DNA of 64,000 bases from Parus major. Lineage: Eukaryota > Chordata > Aves > Passeriformes > Paridae. The notes below the pieces were generated by a model. That model was not told the origin of the DNA. It saw nothing but the letters and a program-made list of their open reading frames with translations, and made no database searches. A program made the position numbers and the translations under genes. Shown here piece by piece: positions 51,663 through 63,469 of the stretch; the stretch's first letter is position 1, and the number at the start of each line of letters is the position of its first letter. The stretch lies in NCBI RefSeq assembly GCF_001522545.3, contig NC_031768.1:97461781-97525780 (forward strand), given 5' to 3'.

Positions 51663-52156
51663 TGACACAGCTGGGTGCAGCAGTCAGGTGCCAGGACCAT
51701 CTGAGGGATACATCCCAAGGACAGGACATCCTGGAAGCCCAGGAACCTCTGCAGCCACTACTGTGATTCAGCTCTGAGCCCTCAGAAGGGCTTTGAGTGA
51801 AATACAGCTCTTTGAGGTGACACAGGAGAAAGAGACAGAGCTATGGAATAGATCTGTCAGGAGGTTTTCAGCCAGCTCATTCCTCCAGGAAATCCAGAAC
51901 AAATAGCTGTGGATTCAGAGAAAACAGAGGTTTCTATCCCTGAGAGCTGGGGGCAGGGCAAGGGGGAAGAACCAGTGAGACACCTAGAATCTACATGGGC
52001 TGCCAGCATGCTGGGAGGTGACTTCTTTTTCCCACCACAGCTGGAAGGCTGCTAACCTGGGAGAAACCCCCAGGGGGAGGGTGACAAGCTGAATCCTATG
52101 GGGTTTGTATCCAGGGGAGAGTGGCTGTGCTCTTGGTTGCTTCACTGCTCTTCACA
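51663..52156. mobile_element. Unclassified insertion inside a CR1 (about 494 bp)
   Basis: This block interrupts a CR1 whose two halves would otherwise be contiguous. It is GC-balanced, has no open frame of interest and matches no family I recognise. If the ends are as drawn, it begins TGACACAG and ends TTCACA (TG...CA, LTR-like). It is then flanked by CCCCAG on the left and CCCTGG on the right, a possible imperfect 6-bp target duplication. No AATAAA signal is visible on either strand. Exact boundaries are uncertain by tens of bases. Confidence 0.4.
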
Positions 52157-52395
52157 CCCTGGCATTTGAGGTGTGGCTGCCCCAGGGCAGAGCAGGACAG
52201 TCCCCACTGTTGCCCAGCTAGTGATGCTGTGCCTGCTGCTCCTCCAGGACACGTTTGGCCCTTCTGGCTGCCAAGGCACTGCTGGCACACAGATCCATCT
52301 GGCCATGAACCATGAACCCCAGGTCCCTTTACCTGGCGCTGCTTTCCAGAGTTTCATCCCCCAGTCTGTCCAGGGTGGCCACACATCTTTGTAAT
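52157..52395 (-). mobile_element. CR1 LINE 3' region (part 2), minus strand
   Basis: It resumes the CR1 of 51,154-51,662. Plus-strand landmarks are 'catttgaggtgtggctgccc', 'gggcagagcagga', 'acacgtttggcccttctggc', 'tgccaaggcactgctggcac' and 'aaccccaggtccctttacct'. These match the reverse complement of the block just after the RT, where the element strand reads GGGACCTGGGGTT then GCCAGCAGTGCC. It ends near 52,395, giving the 5' truncation point. Without the insertion the copy would be about 750 bp. Confidence 0.85.
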
Positions 52396-54019
52396 CTTTC
52401 ACCTGGATAACAGGTGACTTGACTTTTATTAAATTGGTGAGGAACTGGAAACCTTAGGCAATATCACTGTTCCTTGAGATTTGATAATCTCAGTGCAGGC
52501 ACAGTGCTGGCACTTCAGTGGCTGCTCATATTTATCTATTTTATGAGCAGTGGGCTGCTCATATGTTTTGCACTTTTTCACATATCAGTGAGACCAGTGG
52601 GGAATGGACAGAGTTCCACCTCTCTTCAGCCTCCATTCAACAAAAGACAGTATTTGCACCATAATCACTCTTGTAAGGTCTCCCTAGCCCTTCATCAAGT
52701 GTTTCAAATTGTTTTCAAGAGTACTTGTACTACAATTTACTGGACATTTCATCTGAAACTTGCAAGAAATTAATTTAGAGAAGAAATCATAGAACAAATT
52801 TAATGGTTTCCTTTATAAAAAGCATTATGCAATTGCTTTGTCAGGTCACTGATATCTTAGTCTTTTTTCTACTAGCATTTATTACTGTGAAATCCAGCCC
52901 TACGTGGTAACCTCCTCATTCTGACACACAGAAGGCTTTGAAGGCATGAAAAATTAAGCAATACAAAACTCTCAGTGCATCAGCTCAGAGATGAGGAGGA
53001 CACAGCTACCACAACAAGCTTGAAATATACAATTAAATGAATACTGAATGTAAAAGGATTGCTTACATCTGAAAATATCTAAACCAAAAAGAACTGTCCC
53101 TTTCACTAACATGCATTCTTTTGCCAAGACAAAGTGTCTAGGCAATACAGAAAAGCAAAGGTCATGTTGCAGCTCTTTACAGCATATTTCTTAGATGTCT
53201 GAAGATCTTACAGCTGAACTATCTGAGCTTAAGAAGATGAAATTAAATTATATTATTCAAAATACTGTATTGACAGCACAAACCAAATGCAGGTTGCATA
53301 AATCAATAGGCAGTGTTTTAAGGAAAGAGAACTTTTTGGTAAATAAGCAGCCTACTGTGTGCTTCTTTCATGACTTGTTAAAAAATTGATCCAAAAGTTT
53401 ATCAAATTTGTTTCATGTTTCAAAAAACTAGCTATACTTCTTTATCCCCAAAAACTTAAAAAAATAATTCTTAATATTGAAGTACAGATATTTGAACCAA
53501 CTTACAGCTATATAAAAAATGATTATCCAGGAAAGAATTTCAACATTATCTCTAATAACAGGACAATCTAACAGGACAATCAGGAGGGAATGAGACTAAT
53601 TTGGTCTGCAAGTTTTGGAAGTATGTTGAGTACAGATTTTTGATCCAACTACTTATACAGTTTAGGAAAAAAAAACAACTATGCAAAATTAAGTACTACC
53701 CCAATAACACAGAGTAGGAATTGAGGCAAGATTTCATAATTCAGACTGTCCCTTTAAAAGGGCCTGCCATTTGAGTCCAGATTTTCCTTGGACTTATCAA
53801 ACATGATATATTTCATTTTTTCTCCTGTGAACTTTTGGTATCTAAAGCAGTCCAACAGCAGTAAGAAGTGAAATACATTTATGCATCAAAGTTATATCTG
53901 CATGGTTTCTAGTGCAAATGAGAGTTTAGATTCTTGAAAGACAGGTACTTACCAGGAGATTGTTTCAGAGAAGATGGAGAGACTGCACTGGCCAAACTTT
54001 ATAGCTGCTTGAACTTGAG
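52396..54019. other. Unassigned non-coding DNA
   Basis: No gene or transposon recognised. Frames at 52,474-52,773 and 53,195-53,389 (plus) show no family signature. Confidence 0.45.
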
Positions 54020-54112
54020 AAACATCCTGGATGAAGCTGTCTTCATTGAAACTGGGGAGTTGGAAACCAGGTGACCTTAGAGGCCTCTTTCAACCCAAAC
54101 CATTCTGTGAAA
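54020..54112 (+). mobile_element. CR1 LINE 3' terminal fragment (about 90 bp)
   Basis: It reads 'actggggagttggaaacc', 'aggtgaccttagaggcctct', then 'ttcaacccaaaccattctgt' and 'ga'. This is the plus-strand CR1 end (usual GGTTGGAACTAGATGACCTTxxAGGTCCCTTCCAACCCAAACC then ATTCTATGA). Only the end is kept. It supplies the first part of a chance 152-codon frame at 54,031-54,489. Confidence 0.85.
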
Positions 54113-57100
54113 TGGCAACTCAAGACAGCCAATGTGGTCATTATCCTTGTATCTCCCTCTGGCACTTTATCCAAATGTTATCTTGCTTTTTAGAATCTGT
54201 ACCACATATGGAACAGGAAACTCAGAGCCAGACCTCTCCTGGGTCACATGGGAAAATCCTTAGTGTCAGCCACAGACGTGACTTGATTGCTTCTGTACAT
54301 TCTTCCCTGGCCTCACTGTTCCCAAGTTTCCCTGAGAAGAAACTGCTAAAATGTCTTCCCATTCTTTCAAGATCATTCCACCTCCCAAATCTTACACTGG
54401 TTTTATTATTTTTGTTCCCTGCTTCTTCCCTTTTTGCCATTATGACAACAGCAGCACAAAGACCTTCTCCTGCTACATTAAAGTCATGACAGGACAGAGT
54501 GGCTGATTTTGTTTCAAGTTGCATTTTAACCCCAAAGATTTTAGCCTTTTTGCCTGTAAAGGGGTCCTGTGAGATGGTGCAACAGAATAAACTGCTGCTT
54601 ACTCACCAGACAGTAAAAAACTATTTGTTAAGTAGAAAATTATTGTTCAAGTTTTTTTTCATGCTGTGTCATCACCTAACATGTCCATCAGTTATTTCAC
54701 TTACCTCCCCAACTCCGAGCTTTTGCTCTGCTCTTGCTATTCAGTCCTTGTCTGATGAGGCACTTCAGCTTCATCAGAATATTATTCAGCTACAATTTAC
54801 AGGATTTAAGCTACTGAAATCTTCTTTTCAATTGCTCTGGCTTAAGAGATGTATTACTCATAATTCTTTAGAATGATATACAAACAAAGCAGTCAGACCT
54901 TGAAATGAAAACTTATATAACTTAATCTTTAGCACCCTGCCTGGGCACATGGCACAAAAGCCCCATCAACATGCAAGACATTATTTAGGTGAATGCTACT
55001 TGTGATTATATTTAGCATTAGATGCTTTATGATACTTAGGAAAGACTGACAACACTCCTGAACTACAAAAGAAAAGCAGCCTCCTTTCTAAAGCAATACA
55101 GTATTTCAAGTCTTTGTGTTATGTTACTTCAGACACTCATTACTGGCATAATAGCCCAAGCATTAAGCTCTGAACCCAACTGTGCACACATTTTACTGTA
55201 TCATTTACTTACCTATGTGCATGAATCGCAGACTTACTGCATGTGAGATTTTACATCATTTTTCCAGACTCAATATCCACTACAAGTCAGAAAAAAAGAA
55301 AGTAAAATGCTGAGATCTTTTGTGAAGAAGTGGTATACGCTCAGCTAAAATATCATAAGAATATCAACAAAGTGCTGTTAGATCATTTATGGTCTCCACT
55401 ATGAGGGGTGGTAATGTCTAATGTTACACAAAACTGAAGAGAGTTTTATAAAAATCTTAAGGTTGAAGTAAGCCAAGCTCAAGGTATTTTTCAGTATAGT
55501 TTTTATTGAAGGCCTTCTGTTATACCCAACTGACTAACATGTTCAACCTGCCCAATATCAACTCACATCTTTTCAAAATTAAGTAAACAAGAAATATATG
55601 TAGGAGGAAGTAACTGGAAAGGAAATTCTACTAAAAAATATTGCAAGCAATAAATGCAGTGAAACATGCTGGATTTAAGCATTCTCATTCATCTGCCTAA
55701 TTAACAACACTACACTCTCAGTTAAAGCATATATTAACATGCCCAAAGATTTCTGCACCTGTTTCTACTGTTAAGATTATTGTATCCAAAAATCAACTTT
55801 TCTGTAAAAGCTTCTATTCCAGTTAAGGTTAACAGATTTATTCTAGCAAGCCAGAACATAGACCATCTTCTGTGTTTTTAAATTCTTCACATCATGTTTT
55901 TAAATATTTCTGTTCAGGTTAGTCTTTAAAGTTTCAAAAGCATGCAACTTATTTCTGTGCTTTGAAACCTCCATTTCCAAACAGCTCATCTGGTATCTTT
56001 TTCTTAGCCGAAAAAACAAATTCCTGGAAAATTTGAGATTCCCTTATTTACAGTACAAACTGTGGTCATTTCCATATTCAGCTACATTTGCCTTCGTTAT
56101 GATAGAAATCCACCTGGATTGAAAATATGCAACATATTGAGTTTAAGAGGTTACTTGAAGATATTTAAATAGTCCTGTGTCCTCTGGTCATTTGTAACAG
56201 AACTGATTCTTTGTAAACTGTAACATGAGAAACTATCCAAGATTAACAGTACCTACTCTTTTCAAATGAAGGAAAATATTTAAAAGCTAGGCAAACAGTA
56301 TATCAAACCTGTAATAATAGAAAGGGAATAATCCTTTAAGAAGTTAAACTGTATCAAACAACGTCACAGTAGAAAAGTAAAACCAGTGCTGAATATCATA
56401 GTTGCCATGCATAAAGTAGTCCCAAAGCAATGAGTTAAGATGTCACTACAGCAACTAATGTTGCTGTAAGTACAAGCAAGTACTTCCATTATCTATTTTT
56501 TCCTGCAGCATGAAGCAATGGTATAAAAGGTATAAATTGTATAAAATGGTATAAATGGTATTATTTCTGAAACTGAGACTATTTCTGGGACCAGGATATT
56601 GGAAAGTATTACATATTGTATGAACATTTCAAACTAGGAGCTATAATTCAGATGAAAGCTTGGGGTAGTTTTGTCCTGTTGCTCACCAAAATGCCCATGC
56701 ATTCTTTGTTACTTTTCCAGTACACATAGCAGTAATTTGATCTATAGACTTGTGCTTGCTAAATCCAGCTGATTCACATTATACCAGCTACTACAAATAG
56801 AGAATGGCTTGAATGTCTCAGAAAGATAGATATGGTCAGGAAGGAAGCTTGCTTTAAGTCACATCAGGACTCAGCTGTAGTAACACCATTTAAATCAGAT
56901 GGATATTTATACTAGATAGCATGAACAGCAGGCTCTTGCCCTTATTTCTCACCTGCTCAGGAGAGATCAGAAGAGTCACATCTTGATGCATCATCACACC
57001 AAACATGAGAGCATTTGTGCAAGCCCTTTGGCTATCAGTACCTTTCCATAGCACCCAGAATGACCCCACAGATCTCTGCTCCTGCTGTGAGCAGAGGAGG

Positions 57101-59503
57101 GAGGGTCAGATTGAGAGAACACAGCTTCATTCCATCCTCAGAGGAGGGTGGCACACCTCTGGTTCCTTCCCTCCCTCCATAATTACCAGCCAACACAACA
57201 CAGGACTTGCTGACATATCCAGAAGCCTAAATCAGGAGTGGATCAGTAAATTCTAAGTGCCCTTGAAGGGCCTTTGCATTCTAAAAAAGCAGTATCTGTT
57301 TGATAGAGAAAGAAGATAGCAGGAAGGTGTCTTAGAGCATCAAGAGAAAAAGCCTTGAATCACAGCTATCTCATTTATTATTTAAAAGGTTCTCATGTGG
57401 GTAACTGAGATTTTTTTTATTTTCTGAGCAGGATCTCATATACTCCCACTCAATGCCTATTATTTCAAAGAGTAAAAATAACAAAACTACAGAAATGTTG
57501 AGCAGACAGCTTCTTCTCATTAACATGGACATATCTTGGTTCCAGGAAGCCAAAAATGTAACAGATTTTAAAATTAAGTGCTGTTGGTCAGACTCTGTCC
57601 TCAGGAAAGACAAGCCTTAATCAAAATAAATTCTAATGAATGAGATTATTAGTACTTCAGGGTTTAAGTGGTCTATTTCAAGACTAGTCATGTTTCATTC
57701 TCAGTTTTAGGTCCTTTCATTCATTCATTTCTTTTGCATTTTGTGTGGGTTTTAAAAGAGCAAAGAAATTAAATCAAAAATGAGAATTCCAAGGAATTAT
57801 CCTTGTTGTGTAGAAATCCTCAAACTTAGATTACCGATACTTGCCAGACTGTCAAAATAGAAAACATGCCCTCATGTTATGTGATATAAACTGTAATGAA
57901 ATTGTTTGATATTTGGGGAGTTTTTGTCACCATGTTCAACATCCAAGAATAACAAAAAACATTGAAGTAAATTATATCCCTAGATACAAAATACTAAGTT
58001 ACAAATAAGCAGAACTGCATTAAAATATTGCTTTTAACTGGTCTTTTGTAGGCATATTTCCATTTGAAGCAGAGGGGAAGTGCCAAACCGCTAGATTATA
58101 TTAGGTGAAAGTTAAAAATTTTAAAAATACATATATTTGTGTCAAAGTAATAAAATTCACTGCCTCACTGGTGAGCAACTAGGAAAACTCCATGGGAGCA
58201 TGGGACAAAGAAGTCTTAAATCACACCAGGATGAAACCACACCCAGCATCAGAACCAGATTGTTAAAAAATTGCTTGGGCTCACAAAGTTGATTTGAATA
58301 TCATTTAGAGCAGCACATTTGTTCTTTCAAATTCACTTATATAGAAGTAATGAACTCCCATGTGCCATTTCATATCAGGATTCTCTGATGGAGTAGGAAG
58401 TTCATCTGATGCAAGTATTTTGACCTATTTTGTACTAATAAGCTCTAAGAGTTTTCAAGTGTCTAGTTTACACTCCCCATAATTTACTTGAGTTGTACTT
58501 AAATTTTATTATATGCTATTTCAGTATACACTATTAATGCTATAGAGAGAAGCAGTCAAACCAGACATTGTGCTTATCCTGTGATAATAGTATATAAATA
58601 TAAATAAATATACTCTGATACATATAGTATATGCAACAGGTAACTCAAATTTTTGGCCTGTTTGTTAAACGAACAGCTTGTACAGAGACAAAAAACCCCA
58701 GAAATTATATTGAGGAAGTCCAGAAGAAGATAAAACAATTAAAAAACGTCTGAAAGAATGCAAAAAATGTGCTTTATCTCATCTATTCTTTTGCAGGGGA
58801 AAACAAAAAAAAGATACCTAAGAAAAAATTTTACCTGCAAATATTAACCTGCTATTAAATCTAGTTTCAAGTTGGCTAACAATTTATTACTTATTAAAAA
58901 TATCTTTAGAGGCCAAAATTTAGGTGAATCTGCTAAAGAGTGAGAAGCACAATAAAAAATATCTCTGCTTTGTCTCACCGGTCTCTACAGGAAATATTTC
59001 ATAATTCCTTCAGTTATCAATAATATTGGATTTACTTGATGTAAACCTAACAGCATAGGCCACTACCTAAAAAGAAATCACCTTTGTCACCATGGAAAGT
59101 TATATGACATAAACTTAGAAATATAGTAATTTTCTTCATTATCTGATTAGTTCCTAATACAAGTCAAAGGACTGAGCTGAGAAGTGAATGTACAAAGAGA
59201 TCAATGAATACATTCACGCTGATCTTCATAACCATTTTGCAAAAAACACCTAATCACCACCACCATAAATATAGCAGATTTGTTATACTAGGTGATAGGT
59301 AGCTTTACACAAGTTTGGAACAATTAATAGAATATAATTTTCCAATAATCATACCTAAGGAACAATGCATTAACATGTGTGAAGAGATCCTGGTAATAAG
59401 CATGATTTTTCTGGTATACTTGGAAGCTGTAAGCTCATCTAATTTTTATTTCCCATTATCAAAATTTCTAATTCTGTCAATAATTGAGTTAAGGATGTCA
59501 TTC
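54113..59503. other. Long unassigned A+T-rich non-coding stretch
   Basis: No gene or transposon recognised. The 152-codon (54,031-54,489) and 125-codon (54,499-54,876) plus-strand frames lack any domain. Four imperfect TATAAA-containing units occur at 56,519-56,562. No reverse-transcriptase motif could be seen at 57.5-59.3 kb, where the upstream part of the L1-like relic would be expected. Confidence 0.5.
56519..56562. repeat. Imperfect GGTATAAA-type tandem repeat, four units
   Basis: Units such as GGTATAAAA, GGTATAAATT, GTATAAAATG and GTATAAATG follow each other. The TATA-like strings arise from the repeat. Nothing indicates a promoter. Confidence 0.85.
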
Positions 59504-60066
59504 AAACTGTTTACATTGCAACAGTCCAGGTACAGGAGAGCTGATTTTCTCTTTACTTTTCACATTTCATTTCCATTGCACAGAATCAATATAGAAAGCA
59601 TAGAATTTCTTAGTAGTCACTTAGATTACACCTAACTATCCATAAATATGCTTCTCTATTTAATCAGTAGCAGCCTCCACAGCCTATTGCATTAAACCAA
59701 GATAAAATTCTGCAGGACAGGACATAAAGCATGTTTCTGTAAATGACGGGAAAGCAATGAATAATTTTTCCTCCCCATAAATAAAGGTCTTTGATTCTTG
59801 TTTTTTTCCTGCATTTTTCCTCTTCTATGACCAGAACAGTTCTCTCTGATTCTTTTAAATATATTTATCCTTATGCTGTCCAGTGGAAAACCCATAAAGA
59901 AACAGTCTGTCTGTATGATATAGCTCAAACTAAGACACAAAACTTTCAATGTTTGATTACTGAACAGGTCTTAAAGTGGTTTCATAGAAAGATGCAACAG
60001 ATAAAACCCAGATTTTCTGGCTGCTGGCAATGTAGCAGAGGATCAAAGTACTCCATGTACTCATTC
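59504..60066 (+). pseudogene. Possible L1-type LINE ORF2 C-terminal relic
   Basis: Two separate plus-strand frames resemble consecutive conserved parts of L1/Tx1-clade ORF2. At 59,504-59,593 the frame reads KLFTLQQSRYRR, then LFTFHISFPLHRI. This resembles the L1 block KLxTLQxSxxxGGLxLPNFxxYxxA, which follows the RT palm. At 59,977-60,066 another frame reads WFHRKMQQIKPRFSGCWQC, then SRGSKYSMYSF. This resembles the L1 zinc-knuckle-like block RWYxTPxKLxxIxPxxSxxCWRCxxxxGTxxHMYWxC. Order and strand agree, and the 140-codon gap is shorter than usual, so deletions would be needed. The frames differ, as expected for decay. Neither the catalytic RT motif nor a poly(A) tail was found. Chance resemblance is possible. 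Confidence 0.4.
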
Positions 60067-61636
60067 AAGGTAAGTATAATGCAGTCTGCCTTATGGGCAC
60101 TAGAAGTTATGTAGCTACTCAAAAAATCTAGTTATGCTGGGCTTTAGTATCAACATAATTCATACACACATTTTCAACTCCTGTACAGCCTCAGAAGCTT
60201 TATTTGTATACAATGTTCTCACTTGCCTCAAGCAAACACAGTCAGAAGCATGTGTTTCCACATTATTCCCTTGGACTTGCTGACAATGATGCTCTTGTCT
60301 GTACTACTATTAAAAGTAACACTGCTGTGTTACTAAAATTTGCCTGATGCACGTTGTCAAACCAGTACATGAAATTTGCACCTTACATCTAGCATCTGAA
60401 GAAATACATACAACATAAAAGGGCCACATGCAGCAAACCAACTCGAGGAAAATAAAGTCCAAATGTTTTTCTGAAGTACTATAAACAGAGCATGGGGACT
60501 CTTTTCTTGATGAAAAAAAATGCAGAAATTCAGGTTAGAAAGACATGACAAGTATGTCACAACCAAGTGATCTGGCTTGTGACCTTAAATCCAGCCTCCT
60601 AACCTCTTCCTTATTGAAGATTAAAAGCAAAAAAAAAAGTTATTGACTATGTAAATCAACTATTCAGCATAATTTATTTCATAGAAATATTGTCACTACC
60701 AATGCATATTTCAGATTTGTTCTAAAGCCAAGAATATCTATTTATGAGTTGCAAATTTCTCACAAAGTGATACAAAAATAATCAAATGGTGAAGATTTTT
60801 GGGGTTTATTCTAGTGGATTTAGCACAATTCAGACATCCCTGAGAAGCTTATGTTAAATGTGAAACAAAGTTGCACCAATATTAATTCTGAAATATTAAA
60901 TAGTGTTACATAAAACAAAGACTTTTCCTCTATATTTCAGGGCTACAAAAGAGCTTTTCTTTGTTTGACCTGGAGCCACAGACATATTTCATGCATAATC
61001 AAACTGATGCAGGAAAATAAGTCACTAAAAGAGTCAAAGAAGAAAAATCCACAGCTTCTACCTCAATAGTTCCCAATTGCCATTTTTTATCAAAGGCAAG
61101 AGTTTTTAACTTGTATACTTCAGCTTTGATTGAAGTTTTATACTCCAACTACAAAACCAGAGAGGTACATGGCAGTTTGTACCAAGGTATTAACAGGTAA
61201 GGGATGGATGTTATGGTCCTGGCTAATCCTGCTCTTGAGGACATTGTTCCACTGGTTAAGTTAGGAGCTGTGCAACACAAAGACAGTGCTGCCAGGAAAC
61301 CAGGAATTCTGCACATGGGGAGGACTGTGGGCCAAACCCTGGCACAGCCAGCCAGTTCTGCTCATCTGTCTACCTCCAAACAAAGCATGATCAGTCCTTC
61401 GTTGTGGAAGGAGTCCCAGGCAGGACTCAATTTCCCAATTTTAATACACTGAATGCAGAGCAACTACTGAGCTCTCAAATAGACATGATGCAGGCTTGGT
61501 TATTCCCACTCTGAGCCATTCAAGTTTCAAGCACTGGTTCATTTACTTGGTACTGAGACTCCAACTAGGTTCTGAAGTGCCCTGTCACTATAAGAAATTT
61601 AGTTAAATAAAGAACTTGAAGTTTTTCCTAAATTCA

Positions 61637-61684
61637 CATATCCATAACATATCCATATCCATAACATTTACCATATCCATAACA
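61637..61684. repeat. Imperfect CATATCCATAA tandem repeat
   Basis: About four units of CATATCCATAA, some shortened to ATATCCA and one interrupted by CATTTAC. A local minisatellite-like duplication. Confidence 0.85.
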
Positions 61685-61727
61685 GGATGGTAAATGCAAC
61701 TGAGCAGTAAAATTTACTAATAACTGA

Positions 61728-61743
61728 AAAAAAAAAAAAAAAA
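61728..61743. repeat. Poly(A) run, about 16 A
   Basis: An uninterrupted A run following ATAACTG. No upstream retrocopy body is recognised. Confidence 0.9.
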
Positions 61744-62499
61744 GTTATGTAACAAGAAGTGTTAAAATAAAGCTTCATCTAGACTTCAAGTTTCTAATAT
61801 TTTTCTGGATAACAAACCTATTTGAATTTCATGGAAACAAGCAAACAGACCCTCCCAATGTTTTAAATCATCGTAATATAGCAATTTAATTCTTTCATCT
61901 CCACTTATCTTTCTTCTATACATAATGTCAGTTACTGAACTTGTCAAGTTTTCTTCAATCAATTATTCACAGACACTGTAAGAGATTTTGCTTAACTTGT
62001 TACATTACTTAGGTCACCAGGAAAAAAGGTATGAACAAGGGAACACCTTAGAGAAAAAAATTAATCATTATGTCATACATAGGGATATATTGCTCAAGGT
62101 AGGAAGCAAGGCAATGGATGTGGTTGTTATAATTACCATGAGCAGCCCTTCAGCTTGGCCCAAGACAGACACCATGATCTTGCTGAGGATAATCTAAGCC
62201 GCAAAAGATATGTCACACAGCCTTGGAAGTTGTGCCAGGAGACCTCTCACCTCAAGGCAGGCCAAAATGATCCAAATCATTCATGCTGATGGAAATTAAA
62301 CTCATCTCCCACCACTTTTACTGGAAATTGTACCACCTCCATGGAAAACCTAATTCTATGTGTAACTAGCTTAATCCTTAGAAAGTTTAACTCAGTCCTA
62401 TCCTAGATGTACTTTGCTGCAGTTCTGGATTATGACTTGTTTACCCCATGGGTGCAGGGCAAGAGTAGGTCATTGTTTTCATCTCCCCAAAAGCATTTT

Positions 62500-62690
62500 A
62501 CACTCATTTGAAGCCTTAAAGTCCCTCAGTCTTTTCATTATTCAAAACCCCTGGTTTTTCAGTATGTCCTCATAGCCTCCTCCTCATTCATGATTTCTAA
62601 TTGGTCTTTTTGCTGCTATCTGGGCAGAAACTGGCCCACACCACTCAAAGTGTGGGACTTGGAATTGGTGGTGAAACTGGGCTCTTACAA
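62500..62690 (-). mobile_element. Ancient amniote-type CR1/L3-like fragment
   Basis: On the plus strand the order of blocks matches the reverse complement of the old CR1 region at the end of ORF2. It has 'aaagtccctcagtctt', 'tttttcagtatgtcctcata' and 'g', 'tttctaattgg', 'tttttgctgctatctggg', 'agaaactggccc' and 'aaagtgtggg'. The family consensus, in this orientation, runs CCCCTCAGTCTTCTC, TTTTTCAGTCTTTCCTCATAG, TTTCTAGACC, TTTTTGTTGCTCTTCTCTGG, then AAATGTGGxxCCCAGAACTGG. Divergence is high and no frame survives. Confidence 0.65.
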
Positions 62691-63469
62691 GTGTGTGGAA
62701 AATGCATACCAGTGGCTGAGGGTTTCTTGTGCAAAATAGTGCATTTTTCTCTATCACAGCCCTGTATAAAGTTTTCTTCTGTCAAAATGGCAAGATATTT
62801 GTATTTCTGTTTTATGCATTTTTTGGACCAATTTACATGGCAAATAATGCCCTTTGGTCTTTAAAAACATTTATTTCTCTTCCCAAATAGGAAGAATACA
62901 AGAGCATTCTCAAACACTGCCTGTGTACTACCTATGGACAAAATTACAGCCAAGCAGAATAAACTAAATGGGTGAAGGTGAGGGGCTGGTTAACACTTTA
63001 AATTGAAGACTTACTAATAAACTGAATTGTTCTGCACAGAATCTGTTATCTGAATAGCCTGTCTCTGGTTTTACTTGGAACCTGTGTGCATCTCTTAGCT
63101 GTACACTGTTTTCCTGCTCAGACAGGCCTTCCATTGGCTTATTGGCAAGCTCATTTTCTGAAGAACATTTTAGACCTCGTGTGATCTTAATTTATACTAG
63201 CAAGCATCTGTGACATGCTCATCAGTATTCACCCTCTAAAACACCCTCTAAAAAAAAACAACGTTAAAATAAATTTGTGAAGGAGTTGATAATAGATGAG
63301 GTTTTCTTACTTGACTTGTTCTGCTGTTCAATGCAACCTGCAGAGCATGACTGCACAAGGCCTTTGTAGGAGGACCTCATTTCCAGGTTAAATTCCTAAC
63401 CCAGTCCATTCCTAACTCAGAGAAGGGTTGTTCCAACAAGTCTCTGAAGCTATTGTGAAAAGCTTCAGA
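62691..63469. other. Unassigned non-coding DNA
   Basis: No gene or repeat recognised, other than a short duplicated 'acaccctctaaaa' near 63,230-63,256 and a run of eight A residues after it. Confidence 0.45.

Larger units (their letters stand above)
60067..62499. other. Unassigned non-coding DNA
   Basis: A donor-like AAGGTAAGTA sits at about 60,067-60,076 but no exon is supported. A short tandem array of CATATCCATAA units lies at 61,637-61,684 and an A16 run at about 61,728-61,743. No gene or classifiable transposon is seen. Confidence 0.45.

Noticed and set aside
54031..54489. Longest open frame, 152 codons on the plus strand.
   Set aside because: It begins inside a CR1 tail, has no recognisable domain, and its serine-, leucine- and phenylalanine-rich composition fits a chance frame.
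56519..56562. Four TATAAA strings, considered as a promoter.
   Set aside because: They are units of an imperfect tandem repeat with no GC-rich context or downstream gene.
60030..60080. Exon-like pattern: CAG then a strong donor AAGGTAAGTA.
   Set aside because: The putative exon is very short and falls in the L1-like relic region. No partner exon was seen.
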